A stretch of 64,000 nt of DNA from CAIVAT01 sp037133475 (GCA_037133475.1 JBAXOB010000016.1:21783-85782); one strand, 5' to 3'; shown: positions 8,929 through 17,263, counted from the first letter of the stretch. Notes: generated by a model not told the origin, from the sequence alone. Numbers and translations are program-made.

Positions 8929-9046
8929 TGCTGAAGGAAGAAGATTGTTGCGTATCATCCATGACTTTACTGGCATATGCCTTCTGCCTATTGCCGAATG
9001 CCTTTTTTTGCATTAACCTGAATTTTTTCAACTTTAAATTAACCAA

Positions 9047-10150
9047 ATGTCCATAAATAACTCCCAGATAATTGATGCCTTGCGGCACGTGGATGACCCG
9101 GATCTGAAAAAAGACCTGGTCACCCTGAATATGATCGAAAATGTGACTGTCGACGGAAACACAGTGAGTTTCGCCGTGGTTCTTACCACGCCGGCCTGCC
9201 CGCTGAAAAACCAGATCCGGCAGGCATGCGTGGATGCCATTCACCAGTATGTTGATGCCTCGCTGACGGTGGAGGTTGAGATGACCTCGAAGGTCACCTC
9301 GCGGCGCAAGGAGACGGATACCATGCTGAAGAATGTAAAAAACATCATTGCCGTCGGGTCGGGCAAAGGGGGCGTCGGGAAATCGACCGTAGCGGTGAAC
9401 CTGGCCGTGGCGCTGGCAAAAAGCGGCGCAAAGGTCGGGCTGATCGACGCCGACATCTACGGCCCCTCGATCCCGATGATGTTCGGGATGCTGAACGAGC
9501 GCCCGTCGGGGTACGACAAAGATGGCAAAACCTATGTATATCCCTTCGAGAAATTCGGGTTGAAGGTGCTGTCGATCGGTTTTTTCGTCGACCAGTCGAA
9601 GGCGCTGATCTGGCGCGGCCCGATGGCCTCCATGGCCCTGCGCCAGCTCTTTACTGACGCCGAATGGGGCATGCTCGACTACATGGTGATCGACCTTCCG
9701 CCGGGAACAGGCGATATTCCCCTGACCCTCATCCAGGATTTTCCGCTGACCGGGGCGATCATCGTGAGCACACCGCAGCAGGTCGCCATTGCCGATGTGC
9801 GCAAGGCCGCCGACATGTTCCGTAACGACAAGATCAACATTCCCATCCTCGGGTTGGTTGAAAACATGTCGTACTTCACCCCGGAGGATGCGCCTGAAAA
9901 AAAATATCATATCTTCGGACAGGGTGGCTGCAGGAAATTTGCCGCAGAGCTGAATATCCCGCTGATCGGGGAGATCCCGATCGTTCCGGCCATCGCCGAA
10001 TCGGGCGATGCAGGCGTGCCGGTTACCCTGGATGACAAATCCCCGGTTACCGCAGCGTTTATCAGCCTTGCCGAAAATGTTGCCCAGCAGATCGCCATCT
10101 CCAATTCGATCAGGGAGATCTTTACAGGTGGAGAAGGTGCAACGAAATAA
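9047..10150 (+). CDS. apbC: Mrp/ApbC-type iron-sulfur cluster carrier ATPase
   Basis: A 367-residue P-loop protein of the Mrp/NBP35 family, which holds and transfers Fe-S clusters in the cytosol. The first 90 residues are a MIP18 (DUF59) domain with TPACPLKNQIRQAC. The ATPase domain has the deviant Walker A motif GSGKGGVGKST (near 104-114) and IDADIYGPS. The region that often carries a CxxC pair in proteobacterial Mrp reads ENMSYFTPEDAPEKK here, with a single later cysteine (GQGGC), so cluster ligands may differ. The nfu gene lies 49 bp downstream, consistent with a joint Fe-S assembly role. Confidence 0.93.
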   Translation: MSINNSQIIDALRHVDDPDLKKDLVTLNMIENVTVDGNTVSFAVVLTTPACPLKNQIRQACVDAIHQYVDASLTVEVEMTSKVTSRRKETDTMLKNVKNIIAVGSGKGGVGKSTVAVNLAVALAKSGAKVGLIDADIYGPSIPMMFGMLNERPSGYDKDGKTYVYPFEKFGLKVLSIGFFVDQSKALIWRGPMASMALRQLFTDAEWGMLDYMVIDLPPGTGDIPLTLIQDFPLTGAIIVSTPQQVAIADVRKAADMFRNDKINIPILGLVENMSYFTPEDAPEKKYHIFGQGGCRKFAAELNIPLIGEIPIVPAIAESGDAGVPVTLDDKSPVTAAFISLAENVAQQIAISNSIREIFTGGEGATK

Positions 10151-10199
10151 TAAAAATAAAATCCAGTTAAACCCAATCATTCATTCAATAATTTAACCC

Positions 10200-10448
10200 A
10201 TGGTTGCAAACACAGAACTTGAATCCAAAGTAAAAAATGTAATAGAGCAGATCCGTCCCTATCTCCAGGCCGATGGCGGGGATGTGGAATATGTAAACCT
10301 GACGGAAGACAATACGGTAAATATCAGGCTTCTAGGGATGTGCGGAAATTGCCCGCACAGCCAGATGACCCTGAAAAACGGTATTGAAGCAGCCGTGATC
10401 CGTGCGCTCCCCGAGATCAAATCGGTGGAATCGGTATTGGCAGACTAG
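10200..10448 (+). CDS. NifU C-terminal domain (Nfu) Fe-S scaffold
   Basis: An 82-residue stand-alone Nfu domain. The CxxC ligand pair is in MCGNCPHSQMTL and the family signature YLQADGGDVE is near residue 22. Nfu dimers hold a [4Fe-4S] cluster between the two CxxC pairs and pass it to target enzymes. It follows the Mrp/ApbC gene on the same strand, so both probably act in Fe-S maturation. Its stop lies 4 bp from the convergent end of nadE. Confidence 0.93.
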   Translation: MVANTELESKVKNVIEQIRPYLQADGGDVEYVNLTEDNTVNIRLLGMCGNCPHSQMTLKNGIEAAVIRALPEIKSVESVLAD

Positions 10449-10452
10449 GCGA

Positions 10453-12147
10453 TCAGGAGAGGTACTTGCCTACGATAGGCATCCTGCGGCCCATGCCGAA
10501 GGCTTTTGGCGAAACGCGGAGTATAGGCGGGGTTTGCGCCCGCTTGTACTCGTTGGTGTTGACCAGTTTCAGCACACGCCGCACCGTGGTTTCGTCAAAT
10601 CCTTCCCGGATCAGCTCCTCGGGACCTCTCCTGAGTTCGATGTATTTGAAGAGGATCTCGTCGAGGATGGCATATTCGGGGAGTGAATCAGAATCCTTCT
10701 GCCCCGGCCTCAGTTCGGCGGAGGGGGATTTTACGATCGTATTGACAGGGATGATTTCACCATCCCTGTTGATGTACCGTGCCAGTTCATATACCTGGAT
10801 CTTGTAGACATCGCCCAGCACCGACAACCCGCCGCACATATCGCCGTAAAGGGTGCCATAACCTACGGCAGCTTCACTTTTGTTGGAGGTGTTGAGCAGG
10901 ATATAGCCGAATTTATTGGACAATGCCATCAGGATCACCCCGCGGATCCGCGCCTGGAGATTCTCCTCGGCGATGTTGAAGGGAAGTCCTTCGAACTGGG
11001 GCTGAAGCGTTGTTTCGAACGACTGGTACGCCTTTTCAATCGGGATGATCTCGTAAGGCACCTGCAGGTTTTCAGCCAGTTTCCGCGCATCGTCGATGCT
11101 GTGGTCCGATGAGAACTGCGACGGCAGCAAAACCGCCCTTACATTGCTGCTGCCCAGCGCCCCGGCTGCCAGGGCCAGCGTTACCGCCGAATCAATTCCC
11201 CCCGAAAGCCCCAGGATCGCCTTTGAAAATCCCAGTTTCCCGAAATAGTCGCGGATGCCCAATACGAGGGCGTGATAGACCAGGGATGTGGTTTCAGGTG
11301 CAAGAAGGCGGTGCGTATAAGCTATGTCTGAAAGAGCATATGGAGGAACGGCCGGTGGTGTGGCCTCCCGGATCACCGGGTGCTCCGGCTTACTGAATTC
11401 ATGATAAAGCAGATCCTCCTCAAATTCCTTCAGCTTTGCCGCGACCTTCCCGGTTGCATCCACCACCATCGAGCCGCCGTCGAAGATCAGCTCGGTCTGC
11501 CCGCCCACCTGGTTGACATAAACCACGGGCAGGCTGAAGGTCGTCGCGTTTTTCGACAGGATATCCTGCCGGATGGAGGGCTGGTTATAGTTGAAGGGGG
11601 ATGCGGCAATGTTGAGGATGATATCGGGTGCCAGGCCGGCCAGCTCCTCCATGGGATTGCGGATATAGAGCGGGTCGTCGGCGATGTTCCAGAGATCTTC
11701 GCAGATGGTGACCGCCAGCCGGAACCCCTCGTATTCAATGATGGAGGCAGGAAGCCTGTTAGGCTCAAAGTAGCGGTATTCATCGAAAACATCATAATTG
11801 GGAAGGAGGGTCTTGTGGGTCATGGCCAGCACCTTGCCATCGGCCAGGAAACAGGCCGTGTTGTATAGCGGTTTGCCTTTGGGGGCCGGGTTCCGGGTCG
11901 GCGTGCCTACGATCGCGGCGATGCCGCGGCAATGCGAGGCGATGGTCGCAACGGCTTCGTCACACCGGCGGATGAAGTCGCTGAATTCGAGGAAATCACG
12001 GGGGGGGTAGCCGCAAACAGAGAGTTCGGCGAACACCACCAGGTCGGCCGCTGCCTCCTTCGCCTTTGCGATGGTTTCCACGATCCGTGCAACATTGTTG
12101 CCGAAATCCCCCACATGGTAATTCAGCTGTGCCAGGGCTATCTTCAT
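10453..12147 (-). CDS. nadE: Glutamine-dependent NAD+ synthetase
   Basis: A 564-residue two-domain enzyme that converts nicotinate adenine dinucleotide to NAD+ using glutamine and ATP. The N-terminal nitrilase-fold glutaminase shows the E-K-C triad (FAELSVCGYPP, HKTLLPNY, TICEDLW). The C-terminal synthetase has the PP-loop LSGGIDSAVT (near 313) and NKSEAAVGYGTLYGDM. An ammonia tunnel between the domains is known for the family. In Flavobacterium johnsoniae nadE lies next to gldB, and here gldB is about 1.2 kb away across one barrel gene. Confidence 0.97.
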   Translation of the reverse strand: MKIALAQLNYHVGDFGNNVARIVETIAKAKEAAADLVVFAELSVCGYPPRDFLEFSDFIRRCDEAVATIASHCRGIAAIVGTPTRNPAPKGKPLYNTACFLADGKVLAMTHKTLLPNYDVFDEYRYFEPNRLPASIIEYEGFRLAVTICEDLWNIADDPLYIRNPMEELAGLAPDIILNIAASPFNYNQPSIRQDILSKNATTFSLPVVYVNQVGGQTELIFDGGSMVVDATGKVAAKLKEFEEDLLYHEFSKPEHPVIREATPPAVPPYALSDIAYTHRLLAPETTSLVYHALVLGIRDYFGKLGFSKAILGLSGGIDSAVTLALAAGALGSSNVRAVLLPSQFSSDHSIDDARKLAENLQVPYEIIPIEKAYQSFETTLQPQFEGLPFNIAEENLQARIRGVILMALSNKFGYILLNTSNKSEAAVGYGTLYGDMCGGLSVLGDVYKIQVYELARYINRDGEIIPVNTIVKSPSAELRPGQKDSDSLPEYAILDEILFKYIELRRGPEELIREGFDETTVRRVLKLVNTNEYKRAQTPPILRVSPKAFGMGRRMPIVGKYLS

Positions 12148-12156
12148 GATGACTTG

Positions 12157-12852
12157 TTAAAAAAGGATGCCGACGGTGAGTTCGGTAAAATTCAGCATGC
12201 TTTTTTCATTGAGGTGCGAAGCGTTATTGATTCCCGAAAGCACGTTGTTGAGCGAATTGGAATAGTTGAGACTGAAGAAGAGCCTGGTCGACTCATCCAC
12301 ATGATATTCGCAGCCAATGCCGATGATAATCGATTCGCGGATCAGGGAGGTGCTGTCGGTTAGGTTGTCCTGCTGGTCGACTTCGGGCCCCTGGGCGGGA
12401 TAGAATTTTTCCTTATAGCTTGCCTTGAGCCTGAAGGCGGTGCCAAAACCCATCTGGCCAAAATAGGAGATCTTGCCAAAGGTCTTGGTCTGCATCTTGA
12501 TCATCAGTGGTATCTCCAGGTAAAGAAAGTTATATTTACGGTTTACCTGGCCGGTTTCGCTTGTCTTGTTTATCACACGGCTGTCGGAATATTTGAGGTT
12601 CCCGTTAAGGAACTGGAAATTAAACCCTGTCGAGAGAGCATAGTTTTTGGCAAAATAGAAATCCCCGACAAAGCCCACGGTAGCCCCGATGGCGGCGCCG
12701 TTGGAGGCATAATCTTTGGTTCCCGGGCTCATCCAGCCTATGTTGGGAGAGACCTTCAGCCCCAGTTTAAACGGGGAATTCGACTGGCTGAAAACGTGAC
12801 TGGTTGAAACTGCCAGGAGTGATATACAACATAAAACAACTAATTTCTTCAT
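12157..12852 (-). CDS. Outer-membrane beta-barrel protein (PorT-like family)
   Basis: About 231 residues from the ATG at 12852, which begins a clear signal peptide (MKKLVVLCCISLLAVSTSHV, cleavage near FSQ). The frame is open further upstream to 13032, but that part lacks any coding character. The mature part alternates hydrophobic and polar residues with Gly and aromatic residues, and ends in a strand closing with Phe (TELTVGILF), as in small eight-stranded outer-membrane barrels. It follows nadE's start by 9 bp on the same strand and is likely the first gene of the pair. The ligand or role is unknown. Confidence 0.8.
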   Translation of the reverse strand: MKKLVVLCCISLLAVSTSHVFSQSNSPFKLGLKVSPNIGWMSPGTKDYASNGAAIGATVGFVGDFYFAKNYALSTGFNFQFLNGNLKYSDSRVINKTSETGQVNRKYNFLYLEIPLMIKMQTKTFGKISYFGQMGFGTAFRLKASYKEKFYPAQGPEVDQQDNLTDSTSLIRESIIIGIGCEYHVDESTRLFFSLNYSNSLNNVLSGINNASHLNEKSMLNFTELTVGILF

Positions 12853-13149
12853 ATGATGGAGTTGATTTTTCCTGTGGTGCCGACGCCCCGGAATCTCAGC
12901 GATACATGCCGGTAATTCTGCGCAGGGCAGAGCTTCTTCTGAACGGGCATCCATATATTCATTCAGGATATAATGAACAAAAATAGGGATTAATCGCCCA
13001 GCACTGGAATGAATCTTCATAATTTTATCCAAAAATAATTAACCATGATTTTCGTTTGCCACCTGGGAGTTTATTTCCGGCCGATCGGTTACCTTTGTCC
13101 TGCCTTGTCGGGCCTTGGCATCTGGTGTTTTTGGTTTCGGGATGACATA

Positions 13150-13318
13150 ATGTTTTCCTTTGTGTTCATTGTGCCTTCATTGTGTCATTGTGGTTTAATG
13201 TATCCCTTTGTGTTCATTGTGCCTTCATTGTGTCATTGTGGTTTAATGTTTCCCTTTGTGTTCATTGTGCCTTCATTGTGCCATTGTGGTTTAATTTTTC
13301 CGGCGTTGTTCATTGTTT
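13150..13318. repeat. 48-bp minisatellite, three full copies and a partial fourth
   Basis: Units begin at 13150, 13198 and 13246 (core TTTGTGTTCATTGTGCCTTC), and a shortened fourth runs from about 13293 to 13318. Units differ by only one to three bases. Because 48 is a multiple of three, a frame stays open (13045-13320) and would give a repetitive hydrophobic peptide, but nothing else supports a gene. The array ends about 20 bp before gldB. The rest of 12853-13149 holds only a TACCTTTG promoter-like word at 13090-13097. Confidence 0.85.
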
Positions 13319-13339
13319 AAATGTCAAAATATGATTTTA

Positions 13340-14341
13340 ATGAAACGGGTTTTCCTCTTTTTTGCCTTGTTGACCATGGCTCTGTTTTCAGGATGCGGTT
13401 CTGCAAAACACCGGCTGGATGTGGATGTTTCAAAAACAGGCCTGCCTGAAATGAAGATTCACCGGTACGACCTCGACCTGTTCAGGGTTCATCCCGGGCG
13501 GTTGCAGCAGGAGCTGGAGGCGCTGAAACCATCCTACCGTTTTTTCCTGGGTACCGACCTGGGCGATGCGGGCAAGCTTGATGAAATGAGAGCCTACCTC
13601 GAAAACCCCCGAACCGTTGCTTTCCAGGCAGCCGTGGCCGGCCGTTATGCTGATATTCGCATGCTGGAGCATGACCTGACCGATGCCTTCCGACATTTCC
13701 TCTACTATTATCCCGGTTCGAAAATTCCAAGGGTCTACGCCTACATCTCCGGGGGGGATTATGATTTTCCAATCCAGTTTGCCGATACCGTGCTGCTGAT
13801 CGGGCTGGACAACTACCTGGGAAAGGATTTCAAACCCTACGCCTCCGACGGACTGCCAAACTACCGCATCCTCAGGATGAACCCCGAAAATATCCTGCCC
13901 GACTGCATGAAAGTGTTGTCAACCGTGACCGACCCGGAGCAGTTGCCGGGAAATACCATGCTGGAACAAATGGTGGAGGCGGGCAAGCGCCTGTACTTTA
14001 TCGATGCCATGATCCCGGCTGCCGGCGACCGGTTCAAAATCGGCTATACCCAGGCACAATACGACTGGATCATCAAAAATGAAACGCATGTATGGGCCGC
14101 CATTATTGAGAACAGGATGCTCTATGCCACCGATGGCAAGCTGATCAGGGCCTTTATGGCCGATGGCCCCTTTACCGCCGAATTTTCAAAGGAGGCGCCG
14201 CCCCGGCTCGGCGAATGGCTTGGCTGGCAGATCATCAGGCGGTATATGGAAAACCAGCCTGGCGTCTCCCTGCAACAGCTGATGAAAGAGAGGGATGCCC
14301 AGAAAATTCTTACCACCTCGGGCTATAAACCTGAAAAATAA
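13340..14341 (+). CDS. gldB: GldB family lipoprotein
   Basis: About 334 residues from the ATG at 13340; in-frame alternatives are ATG 13331 and TTG 13313. A lipoprotein signal peptide is followed by the lipobox LFSGC. The body matches the GldB family: IHRYDLDLFRV near the start, and ATDGKLIRAFMADGPFTAEF with GEWLGWQIIRRYM toward the end. GldB is needed for gliding and type IX secretion in Flavobacterium, but homologues occur widely in non-gliding Bacteroidetes. Here no gldC follows; comM does, after 127 bp. T9SS cargo elsewhere in the window fits a T9SS-bearing organism. Confidence 0.85.
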   Translation: MKRVFLFFALLTMALFSGCGSAKHRLDVDVSKTGLPEMKIHRYDLDLFRVHPGRLQQELEALKPSYRFFLGTDLGDAGKLDEMRAYLENPRTVAFQAAVAGRYADIRMLEHDLTDAFRHFLYYYPGSKIPRVYAYISGGDYDFPIQFADTVLLIGLDNYLGKDFKPYASDGLPNYRILRMNPENILPDCMKVLSTVTDPEQLPGNTMLEQMVEAGKRLYFIDAMIPAAGDRFKIGYTQAQYDWIIKNETHVWAAIIENRMLYATDGKLIRAFMADGPFTAEFSKEAPPRLGEWLGWQIIRRYMENQPGVSLQQLMKERDAQKILTTSGYKPEK

Positions 14342-14468
14342 AAGGCAGGTTTGTTCCCTGAGCTATCCCCCGGCCGGTTCGGCATCCATCCCGCACCTTG
14401 TTGATAACTTTCCCCCTTTTCCAAATTACCTTTTGCCTTCGAAGCCGATTAAGCAATAAACGCTTATC

Positions 14469-16007
14469 ATGCTGGTAAAGACATTTGGCAGCGCCGTTTT
14501 CGGCATCCAGGCCATTATGATCACCGTTGAGGTTTACATGGACCAGGGAATCCAGTTTTTCATGGTCGGCCTGCCCGACAATGCCGTGAAGGAGAGCCAT
14601 CAGCGCATCGAGTCGGCCTTGCGGAACAACGGGTACAAGATACCCGGGAAGAAGATCATCATCAACATGGCCCCTGCCGACATCCGGAAGGAGGGCTCCT
14701 CCTACGATCTCACCATTGCCATCGGGATCCTGGCGGCCAACGGGGTGATCAAGACCGACCGGCTGGAGCAATACATGATCATGGGGGAGCTGTCGCTCGA
14801 CGGCGGACTGCTTCCCATCAAGGGTGCCCTGCCCATCGCCATCGAGGCGCACCGGCGGGGTTTCAAGGGGATCCTGATCCCGGTCCAGAATGCGCAGGAG
14901 GCTGCGATTGTGAGCGAGCTCGATGTATACGGCATTGCGTCGTTGCCTGAGGTGATCGCCTTTTTCAATGAGACGGAGGTTCTCACGCCTGTACGCCTGC
15001 GTGAGCCTGAAGATTCCGCGGTTTCGTCGTCGCGCACTGAGTTCGACTTCGCCGATGTGCGCGGCCAGGAAAATATCAAGCGGGCCCTGGAGATCGCTGC
15101 CGCCGGGGGGCATAACGTGATCCTGATCGGACCGCCGGGGGCGGGCAAGACGATGCTTGCCAAGCGGTTGCCCTCCATCCTGCCGCCACTGAACCTGCAC
15201 GAGGCGCTGGAGACGACCAAAATTCACTCGGTCGCCGGGAAGCTGGGTAGCAACCGGTCGCTGGTTTCCACCCGTCCCTTCAGGGCTCCCCATCATACGG
15301 TTTCGAACATGGCCCTCGTCGGGGGCGGCAGTATTCCCCAGCCGGGCGAAATCTCCATGGCCCACAACGGCGTGTTATTCCTCGATGAGCTGCCCGAATT
15401 CAAACGGACCGTGCTCGAGGTGCTCAGGCAGCCCATGGAGGACAGGGTGGTAACCATCTCCCGGGCAAAAATGACCATTGAATACCCGGCCAGTTTCATG
15501 CTCGTCGCCGCCATGAATCCCTGCCCCTGCGGTTACTATAACCATCCCACGATGGATTGCCAGTGCGGGGCGGGGGAGGTGAAGAAATACATCAACCGTA
15601 TTTCAGGTCCGCTGTTCGACAGGATCGACCTTCATATCGAGGTTGTACCCGTGGATTTTAAGAAACTCAGCGATAGCCGGCCCTCCGAACGGAGCGAGAT
15701 GATCCGAACCAGGGTGATCGCGGCCAGGCAGATCCAGGAGAGGCGTTTCGAAGGTTTGACGGGTATCTACTGTAATTCGCAACTCCCTTCCTCCATGCTG
15801 CGGCAGGTTTGCAGCCTCGGGGAGACGGGCAACCTGCTGCTGAAAACGGCCATGGATAAACTGGGCCTTTCCGCCCGTGCCTACGACCGTATCCTGAAGG
15901 TATCCCGCACCATCGCCGACCTCGATCAATGCGCCGAGATAAGGCTGGAACATCTGGCCGAGGCGATCAACTACCGCTCGCTCGACAGGGATAACTGGGG
16001 GAGGTGA
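14469..16007 (+). CDS. comM: YifB/ComM family Mg-chelatase-like AAA ATPase
   Basis: A 512-residue protein with three parts: an N-terminal Lon-protease-like fold (1-170, containing MVGLPDNAVKESHQR), a Mg-chelatase AAA+ domain with Walker A GPPGAGKTMLAKRLPS (near 219) and Walker B VLFLDELPEF, and a C-terminal Mg_chelatase_C domain (LSARAYDRILKVSRTIADL). A four-cysteine zinc-like site is visible (NPCPCGYYNHPTMDCQCG). ComM is a hexameric helicase promoting branch migration during natural transformation. Family members are near universal, so competence is not implied. Confidence 0.95.
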   Translation: MLVKTFGSAVFGIQAIMITVEVYMDQGIQFFMVGLPDNAVKESHQRIESALRNNGYKIPGKKIIINMAPADIRKEGSSYDLTIAIGILAANGVIKTDRLEQYMIMGELSLDGGLLPIKGALPIAIEAHRRGFKGILIPVQNAQEAAIVSELDVYGIASLPEVIAFFNETEVLTPVRLREPEDSAVSSSRTEFDFADVRGQENIKRALEIAAAGGHNVILIGPPGAGKTMLAKRLPSILPPLNLHEALETTKIHSVAGKLGSNRSLVSTRPFRAPHHTVSNMALVGGGSIPQPGEISMAHNGVLFLDELPEFKRTVLEVLRQPMEDRVVTISRAKMTIEYPASFMLVAAMNPCPCGYYNHPTMDCQCGAGEVKKYINRISGPLFDRIDLHIEVVPVDFKKLSDSRPSERSEMIRTRVIAARQIQERRFEGLTGIYCNSQLPSSMLRQVCSLGETGNLLLKTAMDKLGLSARAYDRILKVSRTIADLDQCAEIRLEHLAEAINYRSLDRDNWGR

Positions 16008-16085
16008 GGGTTAACTGGATTCTCAATTAATCCAACATAAACCTGTATTCAATTTGATTGCGAATGAAGCGACCCCGGGGGAAAC

Positions 16086-17069
16086 ATGAAAAACAGCAAT
16101 TCCGAATCTCATCATCGTCGTTCATTTCGGTTGAAAGGATACGACTATACCAGCGAAGGTCTATATTTTATAACCATATGCACGAAAAACCATCAGCACT
16201 ATTTTGGAAAGGTGGCTGATGGGAAGATGATCCTGAATGAAACGGGCCGTATAGCAACATTATTTCTGTGCCAAACATCCATTCATTTTAATCACGCGGT
16301 GGTTGAAGAATATGTAATCATGCCGAATCATGTTCACCTGATCCTGGTTCTTCATGGTGCCCGGAAAATTGTGAAAAATGCCGGCTTGCCGGTTGAAATA
16401 ATAGATGTTGGGACATGTCATGGTGATGGGATATGCAATGATGATGGGGTTTGCCATGGGGTAGGGACATGCCATGGCATGTCCCTACAGGCCAAACATG
16501 ATGGTCCCGTAGGGCCATGCCATGGCATGGCCTCAACGGATGGCATGTCCCCACCGGATTGCAATTCCCCGCCGGTTGGTAATTCCCCACCGGATGCCAA
16601 TTCCCCACCGGATGCCATTTCCCCTCCGGATTGCAATTCCCCACCGGATTGCAATTCCCCGCCGTTTGGTAATTCCCCACCGGATGCCATTTCCCCGCCG
16701 GATTGCAATTCCCCGCCGTATCTTAATTCCGTACCATATTATATTTCACCGGAGGATGCCATTTTCCACCTAGACATCCCATCCCCGGAGGATATCATGG
16801 CCCAGCCTGCCAGGAAGTTTGGCAAACCCATTCCCGGCTCCGTTTCGATGATCATCAACCATTACAAGGCATCGGTGAAACGATGGTGCAATAACAATGG
16901 CTATCCCTTTTTTCAATGGCAACCACGTTTTTATGATCATATTATCCGGAATGAAGAATCCTGCCGCGACATTGCAAATTATATCCGCAATAATTCAAAA
17001 AAGTGGGATGAGGATAGGTTTTTCGGTTTAGGAAAAGAGGGGGCACCTCCTTCATCTCCCCAAACATAG
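16086..17069 (+). CDS. REP-associated tyrosine transposase (Y1/IS200-like) with a long in-frame repeat insertion
   Basis: A 327-residue protein whose two ends form one Y1 transposase: residues 12-100 (RRSFRLKGYDYTSEGLYFIT, then MPNHVHLILV with the HVH metal pair at 82-84) and residues 250-310 (FQWQPRFYDHIIRNEE, candidate catalytic Y283). Family enzymes are commonly 150-220 residues. The extra roughly 140 residues (about 108-247) are low complexity. They start with Cys-Gly-His-rich segments encoded by palindromic DNA and continue as ten PPDCNS-type hexapeptides encoded by an 18-bp minisatellite. The frame stays open throughout, so the gene may still be functional. RAYT enzymes process REP-type palindromes at single strands, and such palindromes sit inside this gene. 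Confidence 0.88.
   Translation: MKNSNSESHHRRSFRLKGYDYTSEGLYFITICTKNHQHYFGKVADGKMILNETGRIATLFLCQTSIHFNHAVVEEYVIMPNHVHLILVLHGARKIVKNAGLPVEIIDVGTCHGDGICNDDGVCHGVGTCHGMSLQAKHDGPVGPCHGMASTDGMSPPDCNSPPVGNSPPDANSPPDAISPPDCNSPPDCNSPPFGNSPPDAISPPDCNSPPYLNSVPYYISPEDAIFHLDIPSPEDIMAQPARKFGKPIPGSVSMIINHYKASVKRWCNNNGYPFFQWQPRFYDHIIRNEESCRDIANYIRNNSKKWDEDRFFGLGKEGAPPSSPQT
16461..16532. repeat. REP-like palindromes inside the transposase gene
   Basis: Positions 16461-16488 form a perfect 28-bp palindrome (half-site GTAGGGACATGCCA). Positions 16513-16532 form a second perfect 20-bp palindrome (half-site GGCCATGCCA), preceded by CCCGTAG. The centres share GCCATGGC, so the two are related copies. The form (5'-GTAG plus a palindromic stem) resembles REP elements handled by RAYT transposases. 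Both are read through as codons. Confidence 0.75.
16551..16730. repeat. 18-bp coding minisatellite, ten units
   Basis: Ten consecutive 18-bp units (consensus CCACCGGATTGCAATTCC) run from 16551 to 16730 in frame with the transposase gene. They encode PPDCNS, PPVGNS, PPDANS, PPDAIS, PPDCNS, PPDCNS, PPFGNS, PPDAIS, PPDCNS and PPYLNS. Variation is limited to the middle six bases. A weaker eleventh unit follows at 16731 (VPYYIS). Because 18 is a multiple of three, copy-number change never breaks the frame. Confidence 0.9.
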
Positions 17070-17148
17070 GGGATTCCAGCATCTTCGTCTGAACTCGCTG
17101 ACCTGAAACCCGACAAGCCTTGTAAAAAGGTGTCATGCCGCAACAAAA

Positions 17149-17263
17149 GAAGAGGTTGACTCAAAAGTCAAATTATGCTCCAATAGAGCGCATATTTGAC
17201 TTCGCATTCGACCTCCAGTACGAATAAAAGAGGCTGACTCATGACTTTTGAGTCAACCTCTTC
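17149..17263. mobile_element. Candidate MITE-like element with 22-bp perfect inverted repeats
   Basis: Positions 17149-17170 (GAAGAGGTTGACTCAAAAGT plus CA) are the exact reverse complement of 17242-17263, separated by 71 bp with no reading frame. The 115-bp size, long perfect terminal repeats and position between two genes fit a miniature element or an insertion-sequence remnant. No target-site duplication is obvious (flanks CAACAAAA and CCTGATAT). The right end also forms the terminator of the lipoprotein gene, so a purely regulatory origin is possible. Confidence 0.4.
17229..17261 (-). terminator. Rho-independent terminator of the lipoprotein gene
   Basis: On the minus strand, 28 bp after the stop codon at 17290, the arms AGAGGTTGACTCA and TGAGTCAGCCTCT pair over 13 positions (one G-U) around a 7-base loop. 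They are followed by TTTTATT. This is the strongest intrinsic terminator I can see in the window. Confidence 0.7.

Noticed and set aside
8516..10180. A 554-codon minus-strand frame opposite the alkyltransferase-like and Mrp genes
   Set aside because: It lies antisense to two clearly recognised genes, contains no family motif, and includes the translated AT-rich tandem repeat.
12853..13032. N-terminal extension of the outer-membrane barrel gene
   Set aside because: The extension has no coding character and would bury a clear signal peptide that starts at 12852.
13045..13320. A 91-codon plus-strand frame with repeated FPFVFIVPSLCHCG peptides
   Set aside because: It exists because the 48-bp repeat unit is a multiple of three; there is no homology or recognisable coding pattern outside the repeat.
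14310..15365. A 351-codon minus-strand frame
   Set aside because: It is a shadow of comM, whose motifs on the plus strand are unmistakable.
16551..16730. Possible CRISPR array
   Set aside because: The 18-bp units are contiguous with no unique spacers and are in frame with a gene; no cas genes are present.
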